DNA of 64,000 bases, from positions 496,001 through 560,000 of the forward strand of contig NZ_FNFN01000004.1 in the NCBI RefSeq assembly GCF_900101045.1, read 5' to 3'. The notes under the pieces are model-generated. The model saw only the letters and a program-made list of their open reading frames with translations. It was not told the origin of the DNA and did no database searches. The stretch is from Nocardioides sp. YR527 (GTDB taxonomy: Bacteria; Actinomycetota; Actinomycetes; Propionibacteriales; Nocardioidaceae). Each line of letters starts with the position of its first letter. Within the stretch, counting starts at the first letter, position 1. A program made the translations under genes and the position numbers. Below are positions 24,272-34,100 of the stretch, piece by piece.

Positions 24272-25272
24272 TGACCAGCCAGCCCCTCACCAGCCGGCCC
24301 TTCACCAGGCAGCCCAGCTCCAGGCATCCGGTCGTCGACCTGCCCGGCGGCACCTTCACGATGGGGTCGGACGACCACTATCCGGAGGAGGCCCCGACCC
24401 ACCGCGTGCGGGTCGGGGCGTTCTCCATCGACGCGCACCAGGTCACCAACGAGCAGTTCGCGAGATTCGTGCGCAAGACCCGCTACGTCACCGTCGCCGA
24501 GCGGCCGGTCGACCCGGCCGATTTCCCCGGCGCGCCGCCGGAGAACCTGCAGCCGGGCTCGCTCGTCTTCGCGCCGACCCCCGGGCCGGTCGACCTCCGG
24601 CACGTGAGCCAGTGGTGGACCTGGACGCCGGGGGCGTGCTGGTCGGCGCCGGAGGGGCCGGGCAGCTCGGTCAAACGCCGGCCCGACCATCCGGTCGTCC
24701 ACGTCGCGCTGGAGGATGCCCTGGCGTACGCCTCCTGGGCCGGCGGCGACCTGCCCACCGAGGCCGAGTGGGAGTACGCCGCACGCGGCGGGCTCGAAAG
24801 AGCCGCCTTCACCTGGGGCGACGAGCCGCGCCCGGAGGGCCGGATCATGGCCAACACCTGGGACGGGCCGGACTTCCCGTGGCGGCACACCCGCGAGAGC
24901 GGCTTCTCCCGCACCTCCCCGGTCGGGAGCTTCCCGGCCAATGGCTTCGGGCTCTTCGACATGGCCGGGAACGTGTGGGAGTGGACCAGCGACTGGTGGA
25001 CCGACCGGCACCCCGACGAGGTCGCGAAGCCGTGCTGCGTACCCGTCGACCCGCGCGGTGGCGACGCCGAGCAGAGCTTCGATCCCGCGCAGCCGCAGTT
25101 CCGGATCGCGCGCAAGGTGGTCAAGGGCGGCTCGCACCTGTGCGCCGACACCTACTGCCTGCGCTACCGACCAGCGGCCCGTCGCCCGCAGATGGTCGAC
25201 ACCGGCACCAGCCACATGGGCTTCCGATGCGTACGCCGCCCCGGGACCCAGCAACCGAAGGAGACACCGTGA
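24271..25272 (+). CDS. Formylglycine-generating enzyme (SUMF1-like)
   Basis: 333 residues. The FGE-sulfatase fold is recognisable: PGGTFTMGSDDHYPEEAPTH, QVTNEQFARFV, PTEAEWEYAARGG, FDMAGNVWEWTSDW and a C-terminal GTSHMGFRCVR. The active-site Cys pair is Cys291 and Cys296 (KGGSHLCADTYCLRYRP). It should oxidise the sulfatase Cys to formylglycine in the cytoplasm using copper and oxygen. The ATG shares its A with the sulfatase TGA stop, so the pair is translated together. The stop overlaps the HAD gene GTG. Confidence 0.9.
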   Translation: MTSQPLTSRPFTRQPSSRHPVVDLPGGTFTMGSDDHYPEEAPTHRVRVGAFSIDAHQVTNEQFARFVRKTRYVTVAERPVDPADFPGAPPENLQPGSLVFAPTPGPVDLRHVSQWWTWTPGACWSAPEGPGSSVKRRPDHPVVHVALEDALAYASWAGGDLPTEAEWEYAARGGLERAAFTWGDEPRPEGRIMANTWDGPDFPWRHTRESGFSRTSPVGSFPANGFGLFDMAGNVWEWTSDWWTDRHPDEVAKPCCVPVDPRGGDAEQSFDPAQPQFRIARKVVKGGSHLCADTYCLRYRPAARRPQMVDTGTSHMGFRCVRRPGTQQPKETP

Positions 25273-26168
25273 GCGACCAACTGCTGCCGTCCTGGCGTCC
25301 GGGTGCCACCCGCGACGCCGTCCTGGCCTTCCTCGACGCCTCCGAGGACGTACCCGTGGCCGACCGGGTGGCCTGCTTCGACAACGACGGCACCCTGTGG
25401 TGCGAGCGCCCGTCCTACGTCCAGCTCGACTTCTTCCTCGACGCGCTGCGCACGAGCGCGGCGGCCGACCCGTCGGTCAAGGAGCAGGCGGAGTTCGCGG
25501 CGCTGCTCTCGGGTGACCAGCAGGCGATCGGCGACATCGGCCTGGAGCGGATCGCGATGGCGCTCACCGGCCTCTTCGTAGGGCTCTCGCCCCAGGACTT
25601 CACCGCGCGGACACGCGAGTTCATGGCTCGCGCCGACCACCCGACCCTCGGGCGGCCGCATCGGACCTGCACCTACGTACCGATGCTCGAGCTCATCGAC
25701 GAGCTGCGGCGCCGCGACTTCTCGGTGACCGTCGTGACCGGGGGAGGGACCGAGTTCGTCCGGGCCGTCAGCCAGGAGCTCTACGGAGTGCCGCCCGAGG
25801 CGGTGGTGGGCACGCTCATCGAGTACGACTACGAGGCTGACCCGCCGCGTCTGAGCCGGTCGGGGCGCCTGGTCGGCGCCGCCAACGAGGGCACCGCCAA
25901 GGTGTCGAACATCCAGACCCAGCTAGGACGGCGCCCGATCCTCGCCGTCGGCAACTCCGGCGGCGACCGGGAGATGCTGGAGTGGGCGGCGGGCGGCGAC
26001 GGTCCGACGCTCGCATTGCTCGTCAACCACGACGACGCCGAGCGCGAGTTCTCCTACGTCAGTACCGCGCAGACCTTCACCGATCCCGAGCCGATCACCG
26101 ACGTCGGCGCCCGGCTGGGCTGGACCGTGATCAGCATGGCTCGCGACTGGGAGACGATCTTCGACTGA
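25269..26168 (+). CDS. HAD-superfamily hydrolase
   Basis: 299 residues from the GTG at 25269, overlapping the FGE stop. Motif I is ACFDNDGTLWCE (nucleophile and acid Asp), motif II is in VTVVTGGGTEFV, motif III is a Lys in the TAKVSNIQTQ region, motif IV is AVGNSGGDREML. The size and cap resemble HAD phosphatases that act on phosphoserine-like small molecules. As third gene of the sulfatase operon it may remove phosphate from the desulfated product; this is a guess from position. Confidence 0.82.
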   Translation: MSDQLLPSWRPGATRDAVLAFLDASEDVPVADRVACFDNDGTLWCERPSYVQLDFFLDALRTSAAADPSVKEQAEFAALLSGDQQAIGDIGLERIAMALTGLFVGLSPQDFTARTREFMARADHPTLGRPHRTCTYVPMLELIDELRRRDFSVTVVTGGGTEFVRAVSQELYGVPPEAVVGTLIEYDYEADPPRLSRSGRLVGAANEGTAKVSNIQTQLGRRPILAVGNSGGDREMLEWAAGGDGPTLALLVNHDDAEREFSYVSTAQTFTDPEPITDVGARLGWTVISMARDWETIFD

Positions 26169-26170
26169 CT

Positions 26171-26270
26171 CGCCGAGTCGGCTCATCCTGACCGAATTTC
26201 CCGCCGAGTCGGCTCGTCAAGACGAGCCGACTCGGCGGGAAATCTTGTCAGTTAGCGCCGACTCGGCGGG
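26171..26270. repeat. REP-like hairpin cluster, possible terminator
   Basis: Four copies of GCCGA(G/C)TCGGC: 26173-26183 and 26204-26214 in one orientation, 26227-26237 and 26258-26268 in the other. The middle two form a perfect 22-bp stem with a 2-base loop (26198-26243, arms ending TTTCCC and GGGAAA). It lies between the HAD stop and the stop of the convergent 66-aa gene, so it can end transcription from both sides. The flanking half copies suggest a mobile REP-type element rather than a simple terminator. Confidence 0.7.
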
Positions 26271-26297
26271 TCACTGGACGGTCGGGGTCGAGCCGCG

Positions 26298-26498
26298 TCA
26301 GTCGGGGATGGTGACGACCTCGATGACGTCGATGTCATCGGCGCGCAGCGCGTGCAGGACGCCCTGCAGAGCCTCCTGGTCGGGAACCTCGCCGGTGAGC
26401 GTCGACTGCTCGCGGTGCGCCTGGACGGACAGCTGGGGGAATGCCTTCTGAAGCTCGTTGGAGAGCTCACCGTTCACCCTGATCAGGACCCTCGTCAT
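26298..26498 (-). CDS. Very small alpha/beta protein, paralogue 1 (66 aa)
   Basis: MTRVLIRVNGELSNELQKAF, then LTGEVPDQEALQGVLHALRA and IDVIEVVTIPD. The predicted order is strand-helix-strand-strand-helix-strand. It is clearly related to the product at 40608-40808 (same start MTR(V/I)LIRV, same L-x-G-x-x-x-D-x-x-x-L-Q-G-V-L and end D-V-I-E-(V/I)-V-T-I-P) and more distantly to the two small proteins at 57.2-57.7 kb. GAGGAAG precedes the ATG. It is divergent from DUF1269 across palindrome site 2, with -10 TAGCGT at 26531-26526. Function unknown. Confidence 0.75.
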   Translation of the reverse strand: MTRVLIRVNGELSNELQKAFPQLSVQAHREQSTLTGEVPDQEALQGVLHALRADDIDVIEVVTIPD

Positions 26499-26553
26499 GG
26501 TCTTCCTCGACTGCTCACGTACGGCACGCTACGAACCGCACCGGCACCGTGGT

Positions 26554-26570
26554 TCACCGAATTCGGGTGA
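26554..26570. promoter_or_regulatory. Regulon palindrome site 2 (divergent)
   Basis: TCACCGA-ATT-CGGGTGA, centre 26562. To the right GATTGT begins 31 bp away (26593), for DUF1269. To the left TAGCGT on the minus strand begins 31 bp away (26531), for the 66-aa gene. The geometry is the same in both directions. Confidence 0.6.
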
Positions 26571-26635
26571 TGCTGGGCATCGGCCGTGCCGGGATTGTCG
26601 AGGAGGAACGCAGTCAACGACAGCAAGGACTTGAG

Positions 26636-27121
26636 ATGGCGACCCTGACGGTATGGAAGTACGACACGACCGAAGGCGCAGACCAGGCTGTGAACAACCT
26701 GGAGGGGCTCGTCAAGCAGGGCCTCATCGTTCTCGAGGACGCCGCGACCGTGCGCTGGGAGGTCGGCAAGAAGAAGCCGAAGACCAGGCAGCTGACCAGC
26801 ACCAAAGCCATGGGGGCGATGAGCGGCACCTTCTGGGGCATGCTCTTCGGACTCATCTTCTTCGTACCGCTGCTGGGAGCAGCGGTCGGGGCTGCGACCG
26901 GCGCCCTGACCGGCTCGCTGACCGACGTCGGCATCGACGACGCCTTCATCAACAAGGTCCGCGACCAGGTCACTCCCGGCACCTCGGCACTGTTCCTGAT
27001 GACCTCCGACGCGGTGATCGACAAGGTGCACGAGGCGATGAAGGGTCACGAGGGCGAGCTGATCTTCACCAACCTCAGCAGTGAGCAGGAGACCGCGCTG
27101 CGTGAGGTCTTCGCCGAGTGA
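26636..27121 (+). CDS. DUF1269-type glycine-zipper protein 1
   Basis: 161 residues. MATLTVWKYDTTEGADQAVN is a ferredoxin-like beta-alpha start, then a Gly-rich hydrophobic hairpin (GTFWGMLFGLIFFVPLLGAA followed by VGAATGALTGSL, residues 62-97), then VGIDDAFINKVRDQVTPGTS, typical of DUF1269 proteins. The hairpin could insert in or associate with membranes. Function unknown. It is closely related to the protein at 48508. First gene of a four-gene unit with the next DUF1269 gene, a 4-TM protein and the LPXTG surface protein. Confidence 0.85.
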   Translation: MATLTVWKYDTTEGADQAVNNLEGLVKQGLIVLEDAATVRWEVGKKKPKTRQLTSTKAMGAMSGTFWGMLFGLIFFVPLLGAAVGAATGALTGSLTDVGIDDAFINKVRDQVTPGTSALFLMTSDAVIDKVHEAMKGHEGELIFTNLSSEQETALREVFAE

Positions 27122-27125
27122 CGTC

Positions 27126-27641
27126 ATGGCCAGCCTGACCGCGTGGGTCTACGACCGGATCATGGGCGCCACCGACGCCGAGGTCTGGCTCAAGGACCTG
27201 CAGGAGCGTGGTGCGCTCACGGTTCACGACGCCATCACGCTCACCTGGTTCCCGGGAGCGGAGGAGCCGCAGATCGGCCACCTCCGTCACCGTACGACGG
27301 CTGCCGCGGCCAAGGGCTCGTTGGTCGGTGGTCTTCTCGGGATCCTCGTGTTCAACCCGGTCGCGGGCGCCGTTGTGGGGGCGGCGTCCGCGGCCGCGGT
27401 TCAACGTCTGAGGCGGGCCGGGATCGGTGACGAGCTGCTCACCGAGGTCGCCGGCCATCTCGGGCCAGGCAAGTCCGCACTCGTCGTGCTGAGCAGCGGC
27501 GGGGACCCGGACGCGGTCGCCGCGGCCATGAAGCACGGAAACCCCACGCTCGTCTACGCCGAGCTGGACGACGAGGTCGCCGAGGAGCTCGAGGAGCTCC
27601 TCCGCGCAGAGACCACAGAACCGACCGACGACGGAGACTGA
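27126..27641 (+). CDS. DUF1269-type glycine-zipper protein 2
   Basis: 171 residues. MASLTAWVYDRIMGATDAEV, then a Gly/Ala hydrophobic hairpin (AAAAKGSLVGGLLGILVFNP, then VAGAVVGAASAAAVQ) and RLRRAGIGDELLTEVAGHLG with PGKSALVVLSSGGD. It has the same architecture as DUF1269 protein 1 but is diverged. The tail is acidic (ELDDEVAEELEELLRAE). Four bases separate it from the upstream gene, so co-transcription is near certain. Confidence 0.8.
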   Translation: MASLTAWVYDRIMGATDAEVWLKDLQERGALTVHDAITLTWFPGAEEPQIGHLRHRTTAAAAKGSLVGGLLGILVFNPVAGAVVGAASAAAVQRLRRAGIGDELLTEVAGHLGPGKSALVVLSSGGDPDAVAAAMKHGNPTLVYAELDDEVAEELEELLRAETTEPTDDGD

Positions 27642-27643
27642 TC

Positions 27644-28102
27644 ATGGCGATGAACCAACCTCCCACCGCACGACTGAAGCCCACGGTCAACGCCGGCCGG
27701 CTCTGGGCGGGCGGCGCCGCCGCCGCGGTCGTGGCCGCGCTGCTCGCGGTCGCCGGCATCGTGATCGCGAGGGGCATCTTCGACATACCCATCCTCGCCC
27801 CCGAGGGCGACGGGGTCTGGGGAGACGCCTCGACGTGGTGGTACGCCGTCTGGGCAGCGGTCGCCGGGCTGCTGGCCACGGCCGTCGCCCATGTGCTCCT
27901 CCTGACCACACCGCAGCCGCGGACCTTCTTCGGGTGGATCGTCGGCCTGGCCACCGTCATCGCGGCGCTGTGGCCCTTCACGTCCGACGCGGGGCTGGAC
28001 ACCAAGCTCGTCACCATGCTGATCAACCTGGTGATCGGGATCGCCATCGGCTCGCTGGTGTCGAACGTCGCTCGGAGCGCGGTCCTTCCCGAGGTCCGGT
28101 GA
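27644..28102 (+). CDS. Four-helix membrane protein (DUF6069-like)
   Basis: 152 residues with four hydrophobic segments: AAAAVVAALLAVAGIVIARG, WYAVWAAVAGLLATAVAHVL, FFGWIVGLATVIAALWPFTS and VTMLINLVIGIAIGSLVSNV. Segment spacing and the TTPQPRTFFGWI loop fit the DUF6069 family of actinobacterial membrane proteins. Function unknown. Two bases after DUF1269 protein 2 and 12 before the surface protein gene; GGAG precedes the start. Confidence 0.75.
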   Translation: MAMNQPPTARLKPTVNAGRLWAGGAAAAVVAALLAVAGIVIARGIFDIPILAPEGDGVWGDASTWWYAVWAAVAGLLATAVAHVLLLTTPQPRTFFGWIVGLATVIAALWPFTSDAGLDTKLVTMLINLVIGIAIGSLVSNVARSAVLPEVR

Positions 28103-28114
28103 ACACAGCCAGCC

Positions 28115-31100
28115 ATGCAGACATCTCGGGAGCTGTCGAACGGCAGGCGTAGCTGGCTTGCTGTCCTACTCGCTGGGGTCCTCGCCGTCGGCGTGGTCGC
28201 CGCGCCGGCCATGGCGGACGAGCTGCCGAACCCGGAGAGTCCGAACGCGCAGCTGGACATCACCAAGAGCGTGGAGGACCCCGGGCCGTACGGTCCGGGC
28301 AACACGATCGTCTACACCATCGAGGTGGGCTGCTCCGCGATCGACGTGGGTGTGGACTGCAGCGATGCGATCACCACCGACGTGATCCCGGAGCCGCTCG
28401 TGGTCCAGCAGGTCACACCGTCCGGCCCGAACAGCCACGCCGAGCCCGTGATCGACGGACAGAACGTCCGGGTCGACTGGACCGAGCCGCTCGACTCCGG
28501 CGGCGAGGGCATGGTCAACAACACCACCAGCCAGGTGCAGATCACCGTCCAGGTGCCCGAGGACATCAACCACGACCAGTGGGACGGTGCCACCCTCACC
28601 AACGAGGCCACCGCCGAGGCGACCAACGCCAACGACGTGACCGACGCGGCCGACGTCACCCTCGCGATCCCGCTGGAGCTGGCGACCAGCGCTACCAAGA
28701 GCTTCGAGCCGACCTCCGCGCTGGCTGCTGCCGGGACCCCGGTGACCGCCCATCTCGGTGGCACCAACGAGACCAACGGCGCGGTCGAGACCCTGGTCGT
28801 CCAAGACCCCACCGATCCGACCGCCACGCCCAACCCGTTCACCTACCTGGGCTTCACCGGCTTCGGCCCGGTCACCCCACCGGAGGGAGCCACCGGCACG
28901 ACGTACGAGGTGTACGTCGACGGCGCCTGGATCGAGTGCGCGGATCCGACGTGTCCCGGCGTCGACCCCGCGGCCGTGCAAGGCACGCGAGTCACCTTCA
29001 CCGGTGACATCCCCGCAGGCGCCACCGCGTCCGTCGATCTGGACCTGGAGACCACCGAGGAGGCCGCCGGCGTCTCCGAGGACACGGTGGTGAACAACCA
29101 GATCCAGACCGAGGTCACCCGCGAGGGCGACAACGCGACCGCCGATGCCGAGGCCGACTTCACCCTGCGGGCCAACACCATCACCGCCGGCGCGACGAAG
29201 GTGTTCGACCCCGATGTCGTCGTCGCCGGCGAGTCCAGCACCGTGACCATCGGCGGCAGCAACGACTCCGCCATCGCGATCGACTCGCTGACCATCACCG
29301 AACCGTCCGCCGGCTCGTTCCCGGAGGACTACACCTTCGGCGGTTTCACCGGCGGTGTCGACTACCCGAGCGGCGCCACCTCCGGCACGGTCGTCTACCA
29401 GCCCTCCGGGGAAGAGGTCTCCTTCGCCGACGGCGAGACCCCTGCACCGCCGACGGGGGGAGCGGAGTCGGTGACCTCCTTCCAGATCGTCTTCGAGGGT
29501 GACATCGAGCCGGGCGCCGAGACCTCGGTGCCGTTCGACGTCGACACCGACCCGGACGCCAGCGGCCTGCCGAAGACCGTGAACAACGAGGTCGCCATCG
29601 AGGGTGAGAACGACGGCGCCACCGGCGATGCCACCGCCGACGACGACCTCTACATCTACGACGAGGTCATCGAGCCGTACATCGACAAGCAGATCCGTCC
29701 CAGCCAGATCCTGGCCTACCCCGGCAACGTCGTCACCATCAGCCTGCAGGGCGGCACCACCGAGCGTCCGAACCCGCCGGAGACCCCGACCGGCACCACG
29801 GGTGACGCGAGCCAGATCGTGGTCCAGGACCCGATGGACCCGGTCGAGGGCAACCTGTGGTGGAACGCGTTCGACCTGGACACGATCGCGCAGACCCCGG
29901 TCCCGGCTGACGCGACGCTGACGGTGGAGTACTACGACACCACCACCGGGGAGTGGGTCCTCCTGGACGGTCCGATCGCCGGTCCGACCATCTACTCCTC
30001 CGACGTCCCCGCAGAGGTCTCCGAGGTGGCCGGCGGTGTCCGGTTCGTCTACGACTACACCGGGGATGGCGACGGCTTCGCTCCCGGCACCGACGTGGAG
30101 CCGAACTTCACCGCCACGCTGCGTCCGCAGGACGACGGTCGCTACACCGACCCGGCCTACGCCGAGCCCACCGACGCCGACCACACCTTCATTCCGAACT
30201 GCGCCCAGTCCAGCGCCACCGCGTCGACCGACGGTGTACCCGGTGGCGAGGCCCAGATGGATCCGGAGGACTGCCCTGAGGTCGAGCTGATCCCGACCGA
30301 CCCCGGCACCGCCGACCTGATGGACAAGGAGTTCGGCCAGTCCAGCTCGGGCGGTGACAAGACCGTCTTCGAGCGCTCCGGTGACACGATCCCCTCGACC
30401 CTGCACTGGTCGACCGGTGGCTACTCCGGTTTCGAGACCGTCGAGCTGACCGACATCGACGACCCGGAGAACACCGCCGTCGCCGACAGCGTCTACGACG
30501 CGTTCAACCTGATCCGGGTCCAGCCGATCACGCCGGAGACCGATCCCTACATGGTCTACGACCAGATCACCGACGTGCAGCTGTGGGACGGGTCCACCTG
30601 GACCTCGGCCGCCAACAACCCGTGCCCGGACGCCTGTGGCGGCACCTTCCCGGGCATGGACCTCACCGCCGACGAGCAGGAGTCCACCCTCGCGGTCAAG
30701 CTGATCTACGCCGAGAGCCCCAACCGTGCCGACGTCATCGAGGGCGACCTCGACGCCCCGCCGGTCGGCTCGGGCGTGGCCCGCTCGATCGACGACGACC
30801 GGTCGCTCACCCTGGTCTGGCAGGTGCGCGACACCAAGCGCTCCGACGGGTCACCCGCCCTCGCGGTCGACGACTACAACCGGCCGGACCCCGGCGTGGT
30901 GCGCAACACCGCCAACGCCACCGGCTTCCCGGCCGACGGAGACCCGGTCTCCGACACCGACTTCGACGACGTGGTGATCAACGACGCGCCGATCACCACC
31001 ACGACCGACAAGACCTGGGACGGCGGACCGATCTCGGTCCCCGGTCCCGGCGTCCCTGAGGACGACTATCCGCTCAGCCGGATGACCGTCACCACGGAGA

Positions 31101-34100
31101 ACACCACGCCGGCGAAGGTCGACCAGCTGCAGATCACCGACCCTGGTCCGGGAACGACGACCGAGCAGGACCCGTTCGACTACTTCCGGCTCTACAAGAT
31201 CAGCGGGGTCACCGAGCCCGAGGGCACCGAGAGCACCACTGTCACCCTGACCTGCCCGGACGGCAGCACCAGCGAATACACCCGCGACGAAGCGCTCGCA
31301 CTCACTCTTGGCACGATGCCGTGCGACGTCACCGGGGTGCAGGTGCTCTTCGACGGCCGGATCGCCAGCGCCGGCACTGGTGTTCTCGCCCTGGACATGC
31401 AGATCCGGCAGGAGAACCGCAGCACCGGCGAGCCGGTCACCCCGGAGGACTCACCGGTCGCCAACACCGCGCAGGGCATCGTCGCCGACGTCGACGCGAT
31501 CCAGCCCTGCCCGCCGGCCCAGGGCGACCGGTACGCCTGCGACAACGGCACGGCGACCATCGAGATCGCGGACGCGACGTACGACATCGAGGCGACCAAG
31601 ACGATCCAGCCCGCTTCGCAGAAGGAGGGTGACAAGTCCCCGATCACTGTGACCGTCGGCAGCCAGAGCAGCGGCTCGGCCCGTCCCTACATCGAGGAGC
31701 AGGAGGACGACGACCCGACCTTCTGGAACGCGGTGGACTTCGTCCAGATGGACCCCTCCTGGGCGCTGCCCACCCCGGTCGAGCACGTCCAGGCCTGCTA
31801 CCTGACCGGCGGCATCTTCATCCCGACAACCGTCGAGACCGGCCTGGCCGGTGACGAGGGCGGTGTCGGTGGCACCTGGACCTGCCAGGAGATCCCCGGC
31901 GGCGGCCCGCCGTTCGACGACGACGAGCTCACCCTGCAGCAGGCGAAGGACTTCCTCGCTGCCGCCCCGGCCGGTGAGATCCACGGGCTCAGGTTCAGGT
32001 TCATGGCCGGCAACGAGGACGGCTGGGTCAACCCGACCCACCCGAACATCCAGGTGCCCTTCCAGGTCGTACGTCGCGACGAGCTGCGCAGCGGCGGCCC
32101 GGTGCCGACGACCCGGTCCGACCAGGAAGCCGCACCGGGTGAGGCGGACGCCGGTGTCTTCACCGACTCCGTCGACGTCCACGGCACCACGGTGCTGATC
32201 GGGCTCGACGACCGGCTCGAGGCCGATGACAGCGCCGATGCGACCTACACCTATGAGCACCTCACGGTGGGGGTCGAGGTCGACAAGACCCCGACCGGCC
32301 AGGTGCAGCCCGGTGAGGTCATCCCGTTCAAGCTGACCTACACCAACACCGGCGAGCACGCACTGACCAACCCGGTCTTCACCGACGTGCTGCCCTCCGA
32401 CGCCGACGGCAACCAGCTGATCTTCGACCCGGACGCCGCACCTGGCACCTCGCCCTACGGCTTCGACCTGACCGGTGCCGCACCGGAGCCGCCCAACGGT
32501 GATCCGCTGCCGACCGACCAGGACCAGATCACGATCACCGAGGACGGCGACACGATCACCTTCGCGATGCCCGAGGGCACCGTGCTGGAGCCGGGTCAGA
32601 CGTACACGATCACCATCGAGCTGATGCTGCGGCCGGGCTTGACGCCTGAGGACGTGGTCACCAACACCGACAAGATCATCGCCGACGAGCCGTTCGACCC
32701 GGACAGCTGCGCACCCAACTACGACGCCGAAACCGGCGAGTGCTGGGACGACACCAGCGTCTCCCCGGTTCGCGTGGCCGCGTTGAGCACGATGAAGAAG
32801 GTCAAGGCCGACGTGCCGGTCGAGGAGGCCGGGATCCCGGAGATCTACCTCGACCGCCGGGCGCTTCCCGAAGGGGCCGACCTCCCGGACGACTACTGCG
32901 ACGACCAGGCCGACGAGGACGGCTTCTACCGCGGCGCCTGCGTTCCGGTGACCTATCCGGGTGACACCGAGACCTGGCGCTACACGATCACCAACTCCGG
33001 CACGCTGCCGCTGGACGAGCTGGTCTCGGTCGACGTACTCCCGCACGTCGGCGACAACGGCGTGATCGTGTCGCTGCCACGCAACTCGGAGTGGACCCCG
33101 ACCTGGGCCAACGAGATCGAGCTGGTCGACGACAGCGGCAACCCCGCCACTCTCCAGACGTTCTACGCCAACACCTACGAACCCTGCACCGCCGACCTGA
33201 GCCCGTTGGACGGCGACCCGTGTCCGGAGGGGGAGTGGCTGCCGTACGACGACGGTGTCGACCCGGCCCAGGTGAAGAGCATCAAGACCGTCATCACCTT
33301 CGACGGGGCCGACCTCTTCGCCCCGGGCGAGACGGCGACGATCCAGTTCAAGACCCGCACCACGCCGGCGGACCCCGGGCAGGTCGGCTATCCCGTGGCG
33401 TGGAACACCGTCGCCACAGGTGGTGCCTCCAACGACAACGGCACCCGCGGCACCGTGCTGCCCACCGAAGGCCGCAAGGTCGGCGTCACCTACCCGACCG
33501 GATCGATCCAGCTGGAGAAGATCGTCTCCGGCGAGGGTGCCGACTACGCACCGGACTCCTTCACGGTCGACCTGACCTGCACCGTTCCCGGTCAGACCGA
33601 ACCGATGGATCTCTCCGGCGTCAACCCGATCACGCTGACTCCGGGGGCGGACCCGACCCAGGTCGACGGCCTGCCCTGGGGTGCGGAGTGCACCGCCACC
33701 GAGACCGACCAGGGGCAGTACGACCAGACCATCGGCACGGCCACGGTCGGCGGCCCGGAGGACGAGATCGGGCTGATCACGGTGGAGAACGTGTTCACCC
33801 TGGGCGACCTCGAGATCACCAAGGCGGTCACCTCCGACGCCGTCGACGCCAACGGGGACCCGCTCACCTACGGCCCGTTCATGGTCGAGGTGATCTGCCG
33901 GTACGGCGGCGAGGTGGTCCGTGCTCTACCCGTCCAGATCCGGGACGATCAGACCATCCCGGTCGGCGACCTTCCGACCGGAGCGGTGTGCACCATCACC
34001 GAACGCGACAACGCAGGCGCGGCCGAGGTGAACATCACTCCTGACGAGAACCCGGACGTGCCCGGAGCACAAGTCACCATCGGATCGCGGGAAGACCCCG

